A DNA stretch of 64,000 bases from positions 107,212-171,211 of the forward strand of contig CAJTGB010000008.1 of NCBI GenBank assembly GCA_910575835.1, written 5' to 3'. The position numbers were made by a program, and so were the translations under genes. This DNA comes from Lachnospiraceae bacterium (GTDB taxonomy: Bacteria > Bacillota > Clostridia > Lachnospirales > Lachnospiraceae). The notes below the pieces were generated by a model. The model made no database searches. It was not told the DNA's origin and was given only the letters and a program-made list of their open reading frames with translations. Shown piece after piece: positions 51,253 through 59,363 of this stretch (position 1 is the stretch's first letter; each line of letters starts with the position of its first letter).

Positions 51253-51888
51253 ATGAAGTTGTATATGGTCAGGCACGGGGAGACTGATTGGAACAAAGCG
51301 AGAAGAATCCAGGGGCAGGTGGATATCCCTCTGAACGAGTTCGGAAGGAGGCTTGCAAAGAAGACGGCTTTGGGGCTTGCCGATGTACCTTTTGATCTGT
51401 GTTATACGAGTCCGATGTCCCGGGCAAAGGAGACGGCAAAACTGATTCTTCAGGGAAGAGAGACGCCGGTTATAGAGGATGAGAGGATCATAGAGATGGC
51501 GTTCGGCGAATTCGAAGGAAAGTGCTGCGCGAAGAGCGGATGGAACCTGCCGGAGGAATTCCGCAGATTTTTCGACGGGCCGGAGAGATACCAGGCGCCG
51601 TCCGGGGGAGAAGATTTTGCCGCTGTAAAGAAGCGGACCAAAGAATTCCTCGAGGAGCTGTACGGGAAAGAAGAATACAGGGACAGCAGCATACTGATCA
51701 CGACCCACGGTGCGGCTCTTGCCGGGCTTTTGAATAATATCAAGGGCAGGTCTCTTGCGGAATACTGGGACGGAGGCGTACATAAGAACTGTGCGGTCAC
51801 GGAAGTGGAAGTTGTCGGCGGGAAACCATATATCGTCTCGGAAAATGTAGCTTACTATGATGATGAGGTAGAGCCGTGGGAAGACTGA
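51253..51888 (+). CDS. Histidine phosphatase family protein
   Basis: A 211-residue protein of the phosphoglycerate mutase-like superfamily. ATG 51253 follows AGGAGGTG. The RHG motif is in KLYMVRHGETDWNKA (1-15), with Arg of YTSPMSRAKETAKLI, Glu of EMAFGEFEGK and the second histidine in ITTHGAALAGLL. Such enzymes remove phosphate from small metabolites such as alpha-ribazole phosphate or sugars; the substrate cannot be told. It is 57 nt upstream of trpS. Confidence 0.92.
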   Translation: MKLYMVRHGETDWNKARRIQGQVDIPLNEFGRRLAKKTALGLADVPFDLCYTSPMSRAKETAKLILQGRETPVIEDERIIEMAFGEFEGKCCAKSGWNLPEEFRRFFDGPERYQAPSGGEDFAAVKKRTKEFLEELYGKEEYRDSSILITTHGAALAGLLNNIKGRSLAEYWDGGVHKNCAVTEVEVVGGKPYIVSENVAYYDDEVEPWED

Positions 51889-51945
51889 CAAGAATATGAA
51901 GTGTTTAGAATAGATTAGAAAATATGTACGCGGAGGAAATAGAAG

Positions 51946-52950
51946 ATGATCAATGATAAGAAAGTATTATTCAGCGGTATGCAGGCAACAGGTAATCTGA
52001 CTCTTGGGAATTATCTGGGAGCGCTGAAGAACTGGGTGACCTTAAGCGACGAGTACGAGTGTTTCTACAGTGTGGTAGATATGCATTCCATCACAGTGAG
52101 ACAGGACCCGGCAGTCTTAAGGAAGAGGGCGAGAGCCCTGCTTACCCTATACATTGCGGCAGGTCTTGATCCGGAGAAGAACTGTATCTACTATCAGTCG
52201 CATGTGTCCGGCCATGCAGAGCTTGCATGGATCCTGAATTGTTTTACCTATATGGGAGAGCTGAACCGTATGACTCAGTTTAAGGATAAGTCTGCGAAGC
52301 ATGCGGATAATATCAATGCCGGATTATTTACCTATCCGGTGCTGATGGCGGCGGATATCCTGCTCTATCAGGCGGATGTGGTTCCGGTAGGAGTGGATCA
52401 GATGCAGCATTTGGAGATCACCAGGGATATTGCGGAGCGGTTTAACAACATTTACGGCAATGTATTTACCATACCGGAGGCGTATATCGGCAAGGTGGGG
52501 GCTAAGATCATGAGTCTTCAGGATCCGTCAAAGAAGATGTCCAAGTCGGATGAGAATCCCAATGCCAGCATCTATCTGATGGACGATCCCGATACCGTCA
52601 TGCGCAAATGCAAACGCGCGGTGACCGACTCCGAGGCACAGATCCTTTATCGTGACGAGCAGCCGGGAGTGAAGAACCTGATCGATATCTACAGTGCATG
52701 TACAGGAAAGAAGCCGGAAGAAGTAGTGAAGGAATTCAGCGGCAAGGGATACGGCGAGTTTAAACCGGCGGTAGGAGAGGCGGTCGTATCTGTATTGAAG
52801 CCGCTTCAGGAGGAAGCGGCAAGGCTTGAAAAGGATAAGGCTTACATTGACGGAGTCATCAAGAACAATGCGGAGAAAGCACAGTATTTTGCGAATAAGA
52901 CGCTGCGGAAGGTGCAGAAGAAGATCGGCTTCCCGGAGAGAGTAAGATAG
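51946..52950 (+). CDS. trpS: Tryptophanyl-tRNA synthetase
   Basis: A 334-residue class I synthetase. The HIGH-equivalent is TGNLTLGNYLGALKNW (about 15-30) and the KMSKS motif is DPSKKMSKSDENP (about 191-203). Other marks are YSVVDMHSITVRQDP and VPVGVDQMQHLEITRDIAERFN. It charges tRNA-Trp, the effector of the T-box 4 kb upstream; it has no T-box of its own in the 57 nt upstream gap. The length is typical. Confidence 0.96.
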   Translation: MINDKKVLFSGMQATGNLTLGNYLGALKNWVTLSDEYECFYSVVDMHSITVRQDPAVLRKRARALLTLYIAAGLDPEKNCIYYQSHVSGHAELAWILNCFTYMGELNRMTQFKDKSAKHADNINAGLFTYPVLMAADILLYQADVVPVGVDQMQHLEITRDIAERFNNIYGNVFTIPEAYIGKVGAKIMSLQDPSKKMSKSDENPNASIYLMDDPDTVMRKCKRAVTDSEAQILYRDEQPGVKNLIDIYSACTGKKPEEVVKEFSGKGYGEFKPAVGEAVVSVLKPLQEEAARLEKDKAYIDGVIKNNAEKAQYFANKTLRKVQKKIGFPERVR

Positions 52951-53017
52951 GATGATGCATGGCGCAGACGACGCGCCGATGGGAGCATTAGCGTAAAGGA
53001 TCGGGAAGGAGCCGGAT

Positions 53018-53542
53018 ATGAGTATACAGACAGCGGGTGAACAGAAATATTATGACTTTATCGAGGAACGGGCGAAGAGTCTGCGGACGGGGATGATCGT
53101 GTGGGGAAGCCTTCTGGCGGTGGCATTTATCGGGATGTTCTCGGATGCAAGGCTTGGGGTTATATTGGCTTTGGTGGGATTCGCACTTGCGGTAATGAAT
53201 GTGAAGTCCCAGAAGGCGCTTAAGAGTAAGCTTGATATTGTAGACGATAAGGAAGAGTTCTTCCGGCAGTTAACGGCCCCTGATCTGATTGAGATCAAAG
53301 CCTGTAATCTGATCATTATGAAGGATTATGCTCTGGTCAGAAGAGAAGATATAGCCGTCTATCCCTTTGCTCATATGGAGAAGGTAGAGGTAGGTATTCA
53401 GGGGAAGACGGGGAAGGTTCTCTTCCTTACAGACAGGCAGGGCAAACGGCATAAGATCGTCTCCTGCATGAGCCAGGACAGGCTGCAGGAGGCGTTCGAT
53501 AAGGCGTACCGGGCGTTGAGTGAGAGAGTTAAAAGCCGTTAA
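53018..53542 (+). CDS. Small membrane protein of unknown function
   Basis: A 174-residue protein with two adjacent transmembrane helices (about 25-60, GMIVWGSLLAVAFIGMF and LGVILALVGFALAVMNV), a coiled linker and a soluble C-terminal beta-rich domain (about 95-170) reminiscent of YcxB/PH-like modules: DYALVRREDIAVYPFAHMEKVEVG. I do not recognise a characterised family. The ATG has AAGGAGCCGGAT upstream. Its end overlaps the opposing gene by 14 nt. It follows trpS after 67 nt. Confidence 0.72.
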   Translation: MSIQTAGEQKYYDFIEERAKSLRTGMIVWGSLLAVAFIGMFSDARLGVILALVGFALAVMNVKSQKALKSKLDIVDDKEEFFRQLTAPDLIEIKACNLIIMKDYALVRREDIAVYPFAHMEKVEVGIQGKTGKVLFLTDRQGKRHKIVSCMSQDRLQEAFDKAYRALSERVKSR

Positions 53543-53858
53543 AAATGCATGAGACCGCCAGGCAGATCGTGCCGGCCGCCAGAAAACAGAGCGATACGCC
53601 TGCCCGTTTCTTGCGGGATACCATGATGGAGCGCTGCTCTTCGGTCATGACGGAGGGATATTTCTTCCTGCCGAGAAGGTAAAGAAGCATGCCGTTTCCT
53701 CCGTTGTTGCCGCCTGAGAAGAATACCGCCCAGAAGGTAGGGTGCTTGAATCCCCGGCACGCCGCGTCAAGCTGAATCATGCGGAATACCTGGTAATACA
53801 GGGTGGAAGCACCAAGCAGTGTAACAAAAGCAAAAATTATCATATACCATGTCAACAT
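53529..53858 (-). CDS. Small membrane protein of unknown function
   Basis: A 109-residue protein on the minus strand with three predicted transmembrane segments (YMIIFAFVTLLGASTLYYQVF, FWAVFFSGGNNGGNGMLLYLL and a C-terminal SLCFLAAGTICLAVSCIF). It lies 12 nt downstream of the XRE/membrane gene pair and likely shares their transcript. The segment TLYYQVFRM echoes CTLFYQIIL in the neighbour, which may point to a related fold. No family recognised. Confidence 0.7.
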   Translation of the reverse strand: MLTWYMIIFAFVTLLGASTLYYQVFRMIQLDAACRGFKHPTFWAVFFSGGNNGGNGMLLYLLGRKKYPSVMTEEQRSIMVSRKKRAGVSLCFLAAGTICLAVSCIFNGF

Positions 53859-53870
53859 AAGATTATCCTC

Positions 53871-54077
53871 CTATAATTTCAAAATGATTTGGTAGAACAG
53901 GGTGCACGTACTGATCACGCCGGCGGCGACGCTGCCCGCGATCAGGTAAGTGCTGCGGGCGATCAGGCCGTTGAACAGGACGAACAGGATCAGGAACAGG
54001 ATATTGACTGCGACTGCCGTAATCAGCCTGCGGTTGCTGTTCACAATGTTCGTGCTCTCCTCCAGATGACCGATCAT
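53871..54077 (-). CDS. Membrane part of a frameshifted XRE-membrane protein
   Basis: A 68-residue piece with two transmembrane helices (LITAVAVNILFLILFVLFNGL and LIAGSVAAGVISTCTLFYQII). It is preceded by a good ribosome site, AAAGGAG, 7 nt before ATG 54077, so it might be made on its own. Reading the codons just before it in this frame gives SLDELLKGDEK, the usual continuation of an XRE domain, so it is the second half of a gene whose first half ends at 54092. Confidence 0.75.
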   Translation of the reverse strand: MIGHLEESTNIVNSNRRLITAVAVNILFLILFVLFNGLIARSTYLIAGSVAAGVISTCTLFYQIILKL

Positions 54078-54091
54078 TTTCTCATCTCCTT

Positions 54092-54277
54092 TCAGCAGCT
54101 CGTCAAGCTGATGTTATAGAGGTCGCTAAGTTTGATAACGCTTACGATATCAGGATAGGACCGCTCGTTCTCCCAGTTTGATATGGTCTGGCGGGATACC
54201 TGTACGGCTTCTGCGACATATTCCTGCGTCAATCCCGATCTGGACCGTGCGTCTTTTAGTTTCGCTCCAATTTCCAT
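54092..54277 (-). CDS. XRE-family DNA-binding domain, N-terminal part of a frameshifted gene
   Basis: A 61-residue Cro/CI-type helix-turn-helix: IGAKLKDARSRSGLTQEYVAEAVQVSRQTISNWENERSYPDIVSV and KLSDLYNIS. It then runs into LTSC and a stop at 54092. Adding one base after TTG would restore the standard SLDELLKGDEKMIGHLEEST and fuse it to the membrane segment downstream. So either a one-base deletion has split the gene, or the base call is wrong. As it stands the protein is a minimal DNA-binding module that may still act as a repressor. Confidence 0.85.
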   Translation of the reverse strand: MEIGAKLKDARSRSGLTQEYVAEAVQVSRQTISNWENERSYPDIVSVIKLSDLYNISLTSC

Positions 54278-54297
54278 AATCTTAACTCCGTTTCTGC

Positions 54298-54375
54298 AAC
54301 ATCTGTTTTCACAACAGCTATTTCATGTTCCACAATATCTGTATCATGTTCTGCAACATCTGTTTCATGACTTGC
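54298..54375. repeat. Degenerate 21-nt tandem repeats upstream of the XRE gene
   Basis: Units at 54313-54333, 54334-54354 and 54355-54375, plus a partial one from 54298, follow the pattern AAxATCTGTxTCATGTTCTGC. They lie upstream of the XRE gene on the minus strand in a 296-nt gap and have no clear protein. Confidence 0.65.
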
Positions 54376-54502
54376 TGTTTTGTATATTGTGTCTGTCTGA
54401 GCACATATTCAGTATGCCGTTTCAAGGCCGATCTGTCTATCAAATCCATTTTACATGGGCATTTTTGCCTGTCAAAATCCTTTTACATCGGAATCTGAAA
54501 AA

Positions 54503-54546
54503 GAAACTGCCGCAAAATGACAGGTTTATACAGCATTTTGCGGCAG
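54503..54546 (-). terminator. Terminator of the ABC-F gene
   Basis: CTGCCGCAAAATG (54507-54519) and CATTTTGCGGCAG (54534-54546) form a perfect 13-bp stem. Read on the minus strand it is followed by TTTCTTTTT, which suits the ABC-F gene ending at 54574. Confidence 0.88.
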
Positions 54547-54573
54547 TCTGTTTATCCTTTGATCATATGTTCT

Positions 54574-56208
54574 CTAATCGTCTTCTTCACCCTGGATGGT
54601 GTAAGTCTGTCTCTTTCTTGCCATCTCATCATTCTCCAGGTATTCGTCGTAGGTCGTAATCTTATCGATCAGCTTGCCTCCGGGAACGATCTCCATGATA
54701 CGGTTGGCGGTGGTCTGTACGATCTGGTGGTCTCTGGAGGAGAACAAAAGCACGCCCGGGAACTTGACCATACCGTTGTTCAGGGCAGTGATCGCTTCCA
54801 TATCCAGGTGGTTCGTCGGCTCGTCCAGGACCAGTACGTTGGCGCCGGAGATCATCATCTTCGATAAGAGGCAGCGTACCTTCTCGCCGCCGGAGAGGAC
54901 CTTGACCTTCTTCACTCCGTCGTCCCCGGAGAACAGCATACGGCCCAGGAAACCGCGCACATAGGTCACGTCCTTTTCCTCAGAATACTGGGTCAGCCAT
55001 TCTACGATGGTGTAATCATTGTCGAATTCGCTGCCGCTGTCCTGGGGGAAATATGCCTGTGAGGTGGTGATTCCCCACTTGTAGGTTCCCTCGTCCGGTT
55101 CCATCTCCCCTGTAAGGATCTGGAACAAAGTGGTCTTGGCAAGCTCATTGCTGCCCACAAATGCGACCTTGTCGTCATGGTTCAGTGTAAAGGAGAGGTT
55201 GTCTAAGACCTTCTCTCCGTCTATGGTCTTGCTCAATCCCTCTACGGTAAGGACTTCATTGCCAATCTCGCGGTTCGGCCGGAAATCAATATAGGGATAC
55301 TTACGGCTGGAGGGCTGGATATCGTCCAACTGGATCTTCTCCAACGCGCGTTTTCTGGAAGTCGCCTGCTTGGATTTGGATGCATTGGCGCTGAAACGGG
55401 AGATAAATTCCTGCAGTTCCTTGATCTTCTCTTCCTTCTTCTTGTTGGCCTCCTTCATCTGGCGGATCAGAAGTTGGCTGGATTCGTACCAGAAATCATA
55501 GTTGCCGGCGTAGAGCTTGATCTTGCCATAATCGATATCCGCGATCTGGGTGCAGACCTTATTCAGAAAATATCGGTCGTGGGATACCACGATCACCGTA
55601 TTGTCGAAATTGATTAGGAATTCCTCCAGCCATGCGATAGCGTCTAAGTCCAGGTGGTTGGTCGGCTCGTCAAGAAGCAGGATATCAGGATTGCCGAAAA
55701 GAGCCTGAGCAAGCAGGACCTTTACCTTCTCAGGGCCGTTGAGATTCTGCATGATCTCATAGTGCATCTCAGCAGGGATTCCAAGGCCGTTTAAGAGGGT
55801 CGCGGCGTCGGACTCCGCTTCCCATCCGTTCATAGCGGCGAATTCTCCCTCCAATTCACTGGCTTTGATACCGTCCTCATCTGTGAAGTCTTCTTTTGCG
55901 TAAATGGCTTCTTTTTCCTTCATGATCTCATAGAGCCTTGCATTGCCCATCATGACGGTGTCAAGGACCGGGTATTCATCGTATTTGAAATGATCCTGCT
56001 GCAGGAAGGAGAGACGTTCGCCGGGAGTGATGGCGATCTCGCCTTTGCTTGGCTCGAGCTGCCCGGAGAGGATCTTAAGGAACGTGGACTTGCCGGCGCC
56101 GTTGGCTCCGATCAGGCCGTAACAGTTCCCTTCGGTAAACTTGATATTGACGTCTTCAAACAGGGCTTTTTTCCCCACGCGTAATGTAACATTGCTTGTA
56201 CTGATCAT
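54574..56208 (-). CDS. ABC-F family ATPase
   Basis: A 544-residue soluble protein with two ABC domains on the minus strand. ATG 56208 gives the family start MISTSNVTLRVGKKALFEDVN; a longer frame to 56307 is not like the family. Domain 1 has GANGAGKSTFLKIL and LLLDEPTNHLDLDAI, the linker (about 240-320) is Lys/Glu-rich as in P-site tRNA interaction motifs, and domain 2 has LSGGEKVRCLLSKMMISGANVLVLDEPTNHLDMEA. The domain 2 Walker A reads GSNELAKTT rather than GxNGxGKTT, a feature I recall as usual in the YbiT/YkpA group. ABC-F proteins act on the ribosome in translation control or antibiotic protection; no antibiotic link is visible. Confidence 0.93.
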   Translation of the reverse strand: MISTSNVTLRVGKKALFEDVNIKFTEGNCYGLIGANGAGKSTFLKILSGQLEPSKGEIAITPGERLSFLQQDHFKYDEYPVLDTVMMGNARLYEIMKEKEAIYAKEDFTDEDGIKASELEGEFAAMNGWEAESDAATLLNGLGIPAEMHYEIMQNLNGPEKVKVLLAQALFGNPDILLLDEPTNHLDLDAIAWLEEFLINFDNTVIVVSHDRYFLNKVCTQIADIDYGKIKLYAGNYDFWYESSQLLIRQMKEANKKKEEKIKELQEFISRFSANASKSKQATSRKRALEKIQLDDIQPSSRKYPYIDFRPNREIGNEVLTVEGLSKTIDGEKVLDNLSFTLNHDDKVAFVGSNELAKTTLFQILTGEMEPDEGTYKWGITTSQAYFPQDSGSEFDNDYTIVEWLTQYSEEKDVTYVRGFLGRMLFSGDDGVKKVKVLSGGEKVRCLLSKMMISGANVLVLDEPTNHLDMEAITALNNGMVKFPGVLLFSSRDHQIVQTTANRIMEIVPGGKLIDKITTYDEYLENDEMARKRQTYTIQGEEDD

Positions 56209-56496
56209 AGTGTATTCGCACTCCTTAATTATTGAAAATATGCCTTTCTGTACAGAAGCCTTACTTTGGCAGGCGGCCGCACAGAAAGTAATAGTTAGAA
56301 TTGACATGGTTTCGTCTGTACCTTGCCTATCTTACCAAATATGGAAAGAAATAGCAAGGATAACCATGGGTTTTTCGGAGGTTTTCACAGTTATTTAGTT
56401 TTCACTGTACTGGATCTGAAAATGGGTATATAATAGCAAATGAGCAGGCAGACGATTCTGCCGTGTGAATCGTTTATAAAAAGTGAGGTATTGTTT

Positions 56497-57354
56497 ATGA
56501 TAAAAGCAACAATGGTGCTGGAAGGCGGAGCAACCAGGGGAGTATTCACTTCGGGAGTTCTTGATTATCTGATGGAGAGGGACCTGTATACGTCCCATGT
56601 GATCGGGGTGTCCGCAGGATCCTGTAACGGTGTGGATTATGTGTCGAAGCAGCCGGGAAGGACACGAGACTGTATGATTCACGAGGAGAGGAAATACAGC
56701 TATTATTATGGGTTCAGGAAATTTATCAGAGAAAAGAGTTTGATGGATATGGATATGATCTTCGACCGGTATCCCAATGAATTCTTTCCATTTGATTATG
56801 ACACGTATTTTGCGTCTGAGACGGAGTGTGAGATTGTGGCAACTAATTGTGAGACCGGGCAGGCGGAATATCTGACGGAAGATAAGGACAAGGAGAGGCT
56901 TATGAAGATCTGCCGTGCGTCCAGCAGTATGCCGCTGGTGTCGCCGATCGTGAATGTGGACGGCACGCCTTATCTTGACGGCGGTCTGGCGGATTCTATT
57001 CCTATTAAGAGGGCGGCAGAGAAGGGAAATAAGAAGATCATAGTAGTTCTGACCAGGAATCCGGGATACAGGAAGAAACCGACTTCCCAGGCGGTGGCGG
57101 ACCTGTACCGCAGGGCGTACCGGAAGTACCCGGAATTGGTGCGGACAACGATTCGGAGGAATTATGAGTATAACAGGCAGATCCGGCTGGTGGAGAGGCT
57201 TGCCCGGGAAGGCAGGATCTTCGTATTTCAGCCGTTGATTCCGACGGTTTCACGGCTTGAGAAGAACTGCGATGCACTGATGCATTTCTATAAGCACGGG
57301 TATCAGCAGGCGAATCGGAAATATGAGGAGCTGCAGGCGTATCTGGCAGGTTAG
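56497..57354 (+). CDS. Patatin-like phospholipase
   Basis: A 285-residue protein from ATG 56497. It has the oxyanion motif GGATRG (10-15), the nucleophile elbow GVSAG with Ser39, and the catalytic Asp in PYLDGGLADS. This is a serine-aspartate dyad lipid acyl hydrolase acting on membrane lipids; bacterial members of this group (DUF6363-type C-terminus with RNYEYNRQIRLVERL) have unknown physiological substrates. It is 28 nt upstream of yjbQ, with a weak ribosome site (GTGAGG). Confidence 0.92.
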   Translation: MIKATMVLEGGATRGVFTSGVLDYLMERDLYTSHVIGVSAGSCNGVDYVSKQPGRTRDCMIHEERKYSYYYGFRKFIREKSLMDMDMIFDRYPNEFFPFDYDTYFASETECEIVATNCETGQAEYLTEDKDKERLMKICRASSSMPLVSPIVNVDGTPYLDGGLADSIPIKRAAEKGNKKIIVVLTRNPGYRKKPTSQAVADLYRRAYRKYPELVRTTIRRNYEYNRQIRLVERLAREGRIFVFQPLIPTVSRLEKNCDALMHFYKHGYQQANRKYEELQAYLAG

Positions 57355-57381
57355 TATCCTGCAGAAGAAGGAGGATTTGAG

Positions 57382-57786
57382 ATGAATTTGTATGAACATA
57401 GGATCTCGACGAGAGATGCACAACAGATGGCGAAGGTGACGGATATGGTACGGCAGGATATCGCTAAAAGCGGAATCAAAGAGGGGATCGCGGTGGTGTA
57501 TTCGACCCACACGACAGCCGGATTTACGATCAACGAGAATGCGGACCCAGATGTAGTGCATGATATGCTGTACGGGTTGGAGGAAGCATTTCCCACCAGA
57601 ACGGGATATTACCGGCATATGGAAGGGAACTCCCATGCGCACATCAAGACCAGTTTCGCTGGACCGTCTCAGACCTTGATCGTGCATGAGGGAGAGCTGG
57701 TGCTTGGGATCTGGCAGGATTTGTATTTCTGCGAGTTTGACGGGCCCAGGAACCGGAAGTTCTATGTGAAGATCGTGGAAGGGTAG
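57382..57786 (+). CDS. YjbQ family protein (secondary thiamine-phosphate synthase-like)
   Basis: A 134-residue beta-sandwich protein of the UPF0047/YjbQ family. The conserved residues are in VVYSTHTTAGFTINENADPDVVHDM and NSHAHIKTSFAGPSQTLIVHEGELVLGIWQDLYFCEFDGP. Some members show weak thiamine-phosphate synthase activity; the true role is not settled. Start ATG 57382 follows AAGGAGGA. A terminator lies 60 nt after it. Confidence 0.92.
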   Translation: MNLYEHRISTRDAQQMAKVTDMVRQDIAKSGIKEGIAVVYSTHTTAGFTINENADPDVVHDMLYGLEEAFPTRTGYYRHMEGNSHAHIKTSFAGPSQTLIVHEGELVLGIWQDLYFCEFDGPRNRKFYVKIVEG

Positions 57787-57846
57787 TCTGGCTGAGAAGG
57801 GTAAGAGATTTGATGTAGGTATTAGATATTTTTTGGAAATTAAACT

Positions 57847-57886
57847 AAAATGTAGGTGTTCGAAAGAGGACACCTACATTTTTTGT
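57847..57886 (+). terminator. Terminator after yjbQ
   Basis: AAAATGTAGGTGT (57847-57859) and ACACCTACATTTT (57870-57882) form a perfect 13-bp stem with a 10-nt loop and a T-run. Another 200 nt follow with no gene before the next promoter. Confidence 0.9.
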
Positions 57887-58002
57887 ATCATAGGAAAGTC
57901 TGCCGAATTTCTCTATGATACAAAAGTCCTCCGGGCAGGATTCTGCGAAAGAGTGCCACGAATGGCTGGAACCAGTGGATGATACTTCCTATGATTTTTA
58001 AG

Positions 58003-58078
58003 TTGACTTTTAGGGCGGCTTTAATTATAATTAAAACAAGTGATTTTAAACATATGATTTAAAACAAGTGATTTTAAA
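58003..58078 (+). promoter_or_regulatory. Promoter with twin TetR-type operators
   Basis: TTGACT (58003-58008), 17 nt, TATAAT (58026-58031). Two exact copies of the interrupted palindrome TTAAAACAAGTGATTTTAAA lie at 58031-58050 and 58059-58078, 28 nt apart, covering the transcription start region up to the ribosome site. Autorepression by the TetR-family protein encoded next is the natural reading. Confidence 0.8.
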
Positions 58079-58092
58079 AGGAGAAATAGAGT

Positions 58093-58674
58093 ATGCCGCC
58101 GAAAGCAAAATTTACAAGAGCAGAAATTATTGAAGCCGCATTGAATATTGTCAGGACGGACGGATATGAAGCATTAACTTCCAGAGCATTGGGAACCTAC
58201 CTCGCCAGCTCGGCAAGACCGATTTTTACTGTATTCAAAAATATGGAAGAAGTTCAGCAGGCTATGATCGAGGCTGCTAAAACCTTGTATAAAGAATATA
58301 TCAATAAAGGTTTAGCAGCAGCGCACCCTTTCAAAGGCGTAGGTTCGCAATATATTCTTTTTTCTGTTAATGAGCCAAAGCTTTTTCAGCTCCTTTTTAT
58401 GACGGAGCAAAAGCATATTCCCGACTTATCAGGCGTGCTTCCGCTGATCGATGAAAGTTATGAGCAAATTCTATTGTCAATTCAAGATGACTACAAGATC
58501 TGCATGTCATCTGCAAAAAAACTATATTATCATCTCTGGATCTATACACACGGAATTGCATCGCTTTGTGCCACAAAGATGTGCCGCTTTACAGACGAAG
58601 AGATCAGTACAATGATTACTGAGGTATGTGTGAGCATTTTGAAAAAGATAATGGAGGAAGAAGATAATGATTAA
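58093..58674 (+). CDS. TetR/AcrR family transcriptional regulator
   Basis: A 193-residue regulator. The N-terminal HTH (about 7-55) reads FTRAEIIEAALNIVRTDGYEALTSRALGTYLASSARPIFTVFKNMEEV. The C-terminal domain (about 75-190) looks like the TetR_C family with LLFMTEQKHIPDLSG and IYTHGIASLCATKMCRFTDEEI. It overlaps the ABC ATPase gene by 8 nt, so it is in the same operon, and probably binds the twin palindromes before it. Codon use is A/T-richer than in nearby genes. The ligand, perhaps a drug or lipid, is unknown. Confidence 0.92.
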   Translation: MPPKAKFTRAEIIEAALNIVRTDGYEALTSRALGTYLASSARPIFTVFKNMEEVQQAMIEAAKTLYKEYINKGLAAAHPFKGVGSQYILFSVNEPKLFQLLFMTEQKHIPDLSGVLPLIDESYEQILLSIQDDYKICMSSAKKLYYHLWIYTHGIASLCATKMCRFTDEEISTMITEVCVSILKKIMEEEDND

Positions 58675-59359
58675 AGCGGAAGACATCATAAAATCATACG
58701 GAAACGGAGAAAGCCGATTCCAAGTATTAAAGGGCATCAGTCTGGATATTGAGGATAATGATTTTGTGGTTATTCTCGGTGCGTCGGGTTCGGGCAAGTC
58801 TACTTTCTTGAATATCATTTCAGGTCTTGAACGTCCTGACAGCGGTAAAGTGTTTTATGACGGTAAGGATATTACAGCGCTTTCTGATAATGAAGTAACT
58901 TCATTCCGTAAGGAAAATGTCGGATTTATTTTTCAGCAGTATTATCTGCTGCCCAATATGAGCGTCGATCAAAATGTGAAAATGGGCGCTGACTTGGCAG
59001 ATAACAAGGATTACAAAACCATCATTGAGGCAGTTGGGCTCGGAGAAAAGCTGCATAAGTATCCCAGCGAACTTTCGGGCGGCGAACAGCAAAGAGTATC
59101 GATCGCAAGAGCTTTGGCAAAAAGACCGAAAGTCCTGTTTCTTGACGAACCGACAGGAGCATTAGACGAACAAACAGGACGGCAGATCCTTGATTATATC
59201 TGTAAACTTCAAAAGGAATATGATTTTACGATCATATTGGTAACACACAATCTGAATATTGCCAAGATGGCTGACACAGTTATAAAAATGAACAGCGGAA
59301 AAATATCTGAAATCTATACAAATGAAACGAAAAAGACCGCTTATGAGATTGGATGGTGA
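58667..59359 (+). CDS. ABC transporter ATP-binding protein (MacB/LolD type)
   Basis: A 230-residue ATPase. Walker A GASGSGKSTFLNIISG, signature LSGGEQQRVSIARALAKRP, Walker B VLFLDEPTGALDEQTG and H-loop VTHNLNIA are all intact. It pairs with the FtsX-type permease encoded 4 nt downstream. The start lies inside the end of the regulator gene. Such operons export lipophilic compounds or peptides. A/T-rich codon choice is shared by the three-gene cassette. Confidence 0.93.
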   Translation: MIKAEDIIKSYGNGESRFQVLKGISLDIEDNDFVVILGASGSGKSTFLNIISGLERPDSGKVFYDGKDITALSDNEVTSFRKENVGFIFQQYYLLPNMSVDQNVKMGADLADNKDYKTIIEAVGLGEKLHKYPSELSGGEQQRVSIARALAKRPKVLFLDEPTGALDEQTGRQILDYICKLQKEYDFTIILVTHNLNIAKMADTVIKMNSGKISEIYTNETKKTAYEIGW

Positions 59360-59363
59360 TGGT

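Noticed and set aside
54183..54867. Plus-strand frames over the XRE gene and the end of the ABC-F gene
   Set aside because: They are opposite clear minus-strand genes and cross the ABC-F terminator without a ribosome site.
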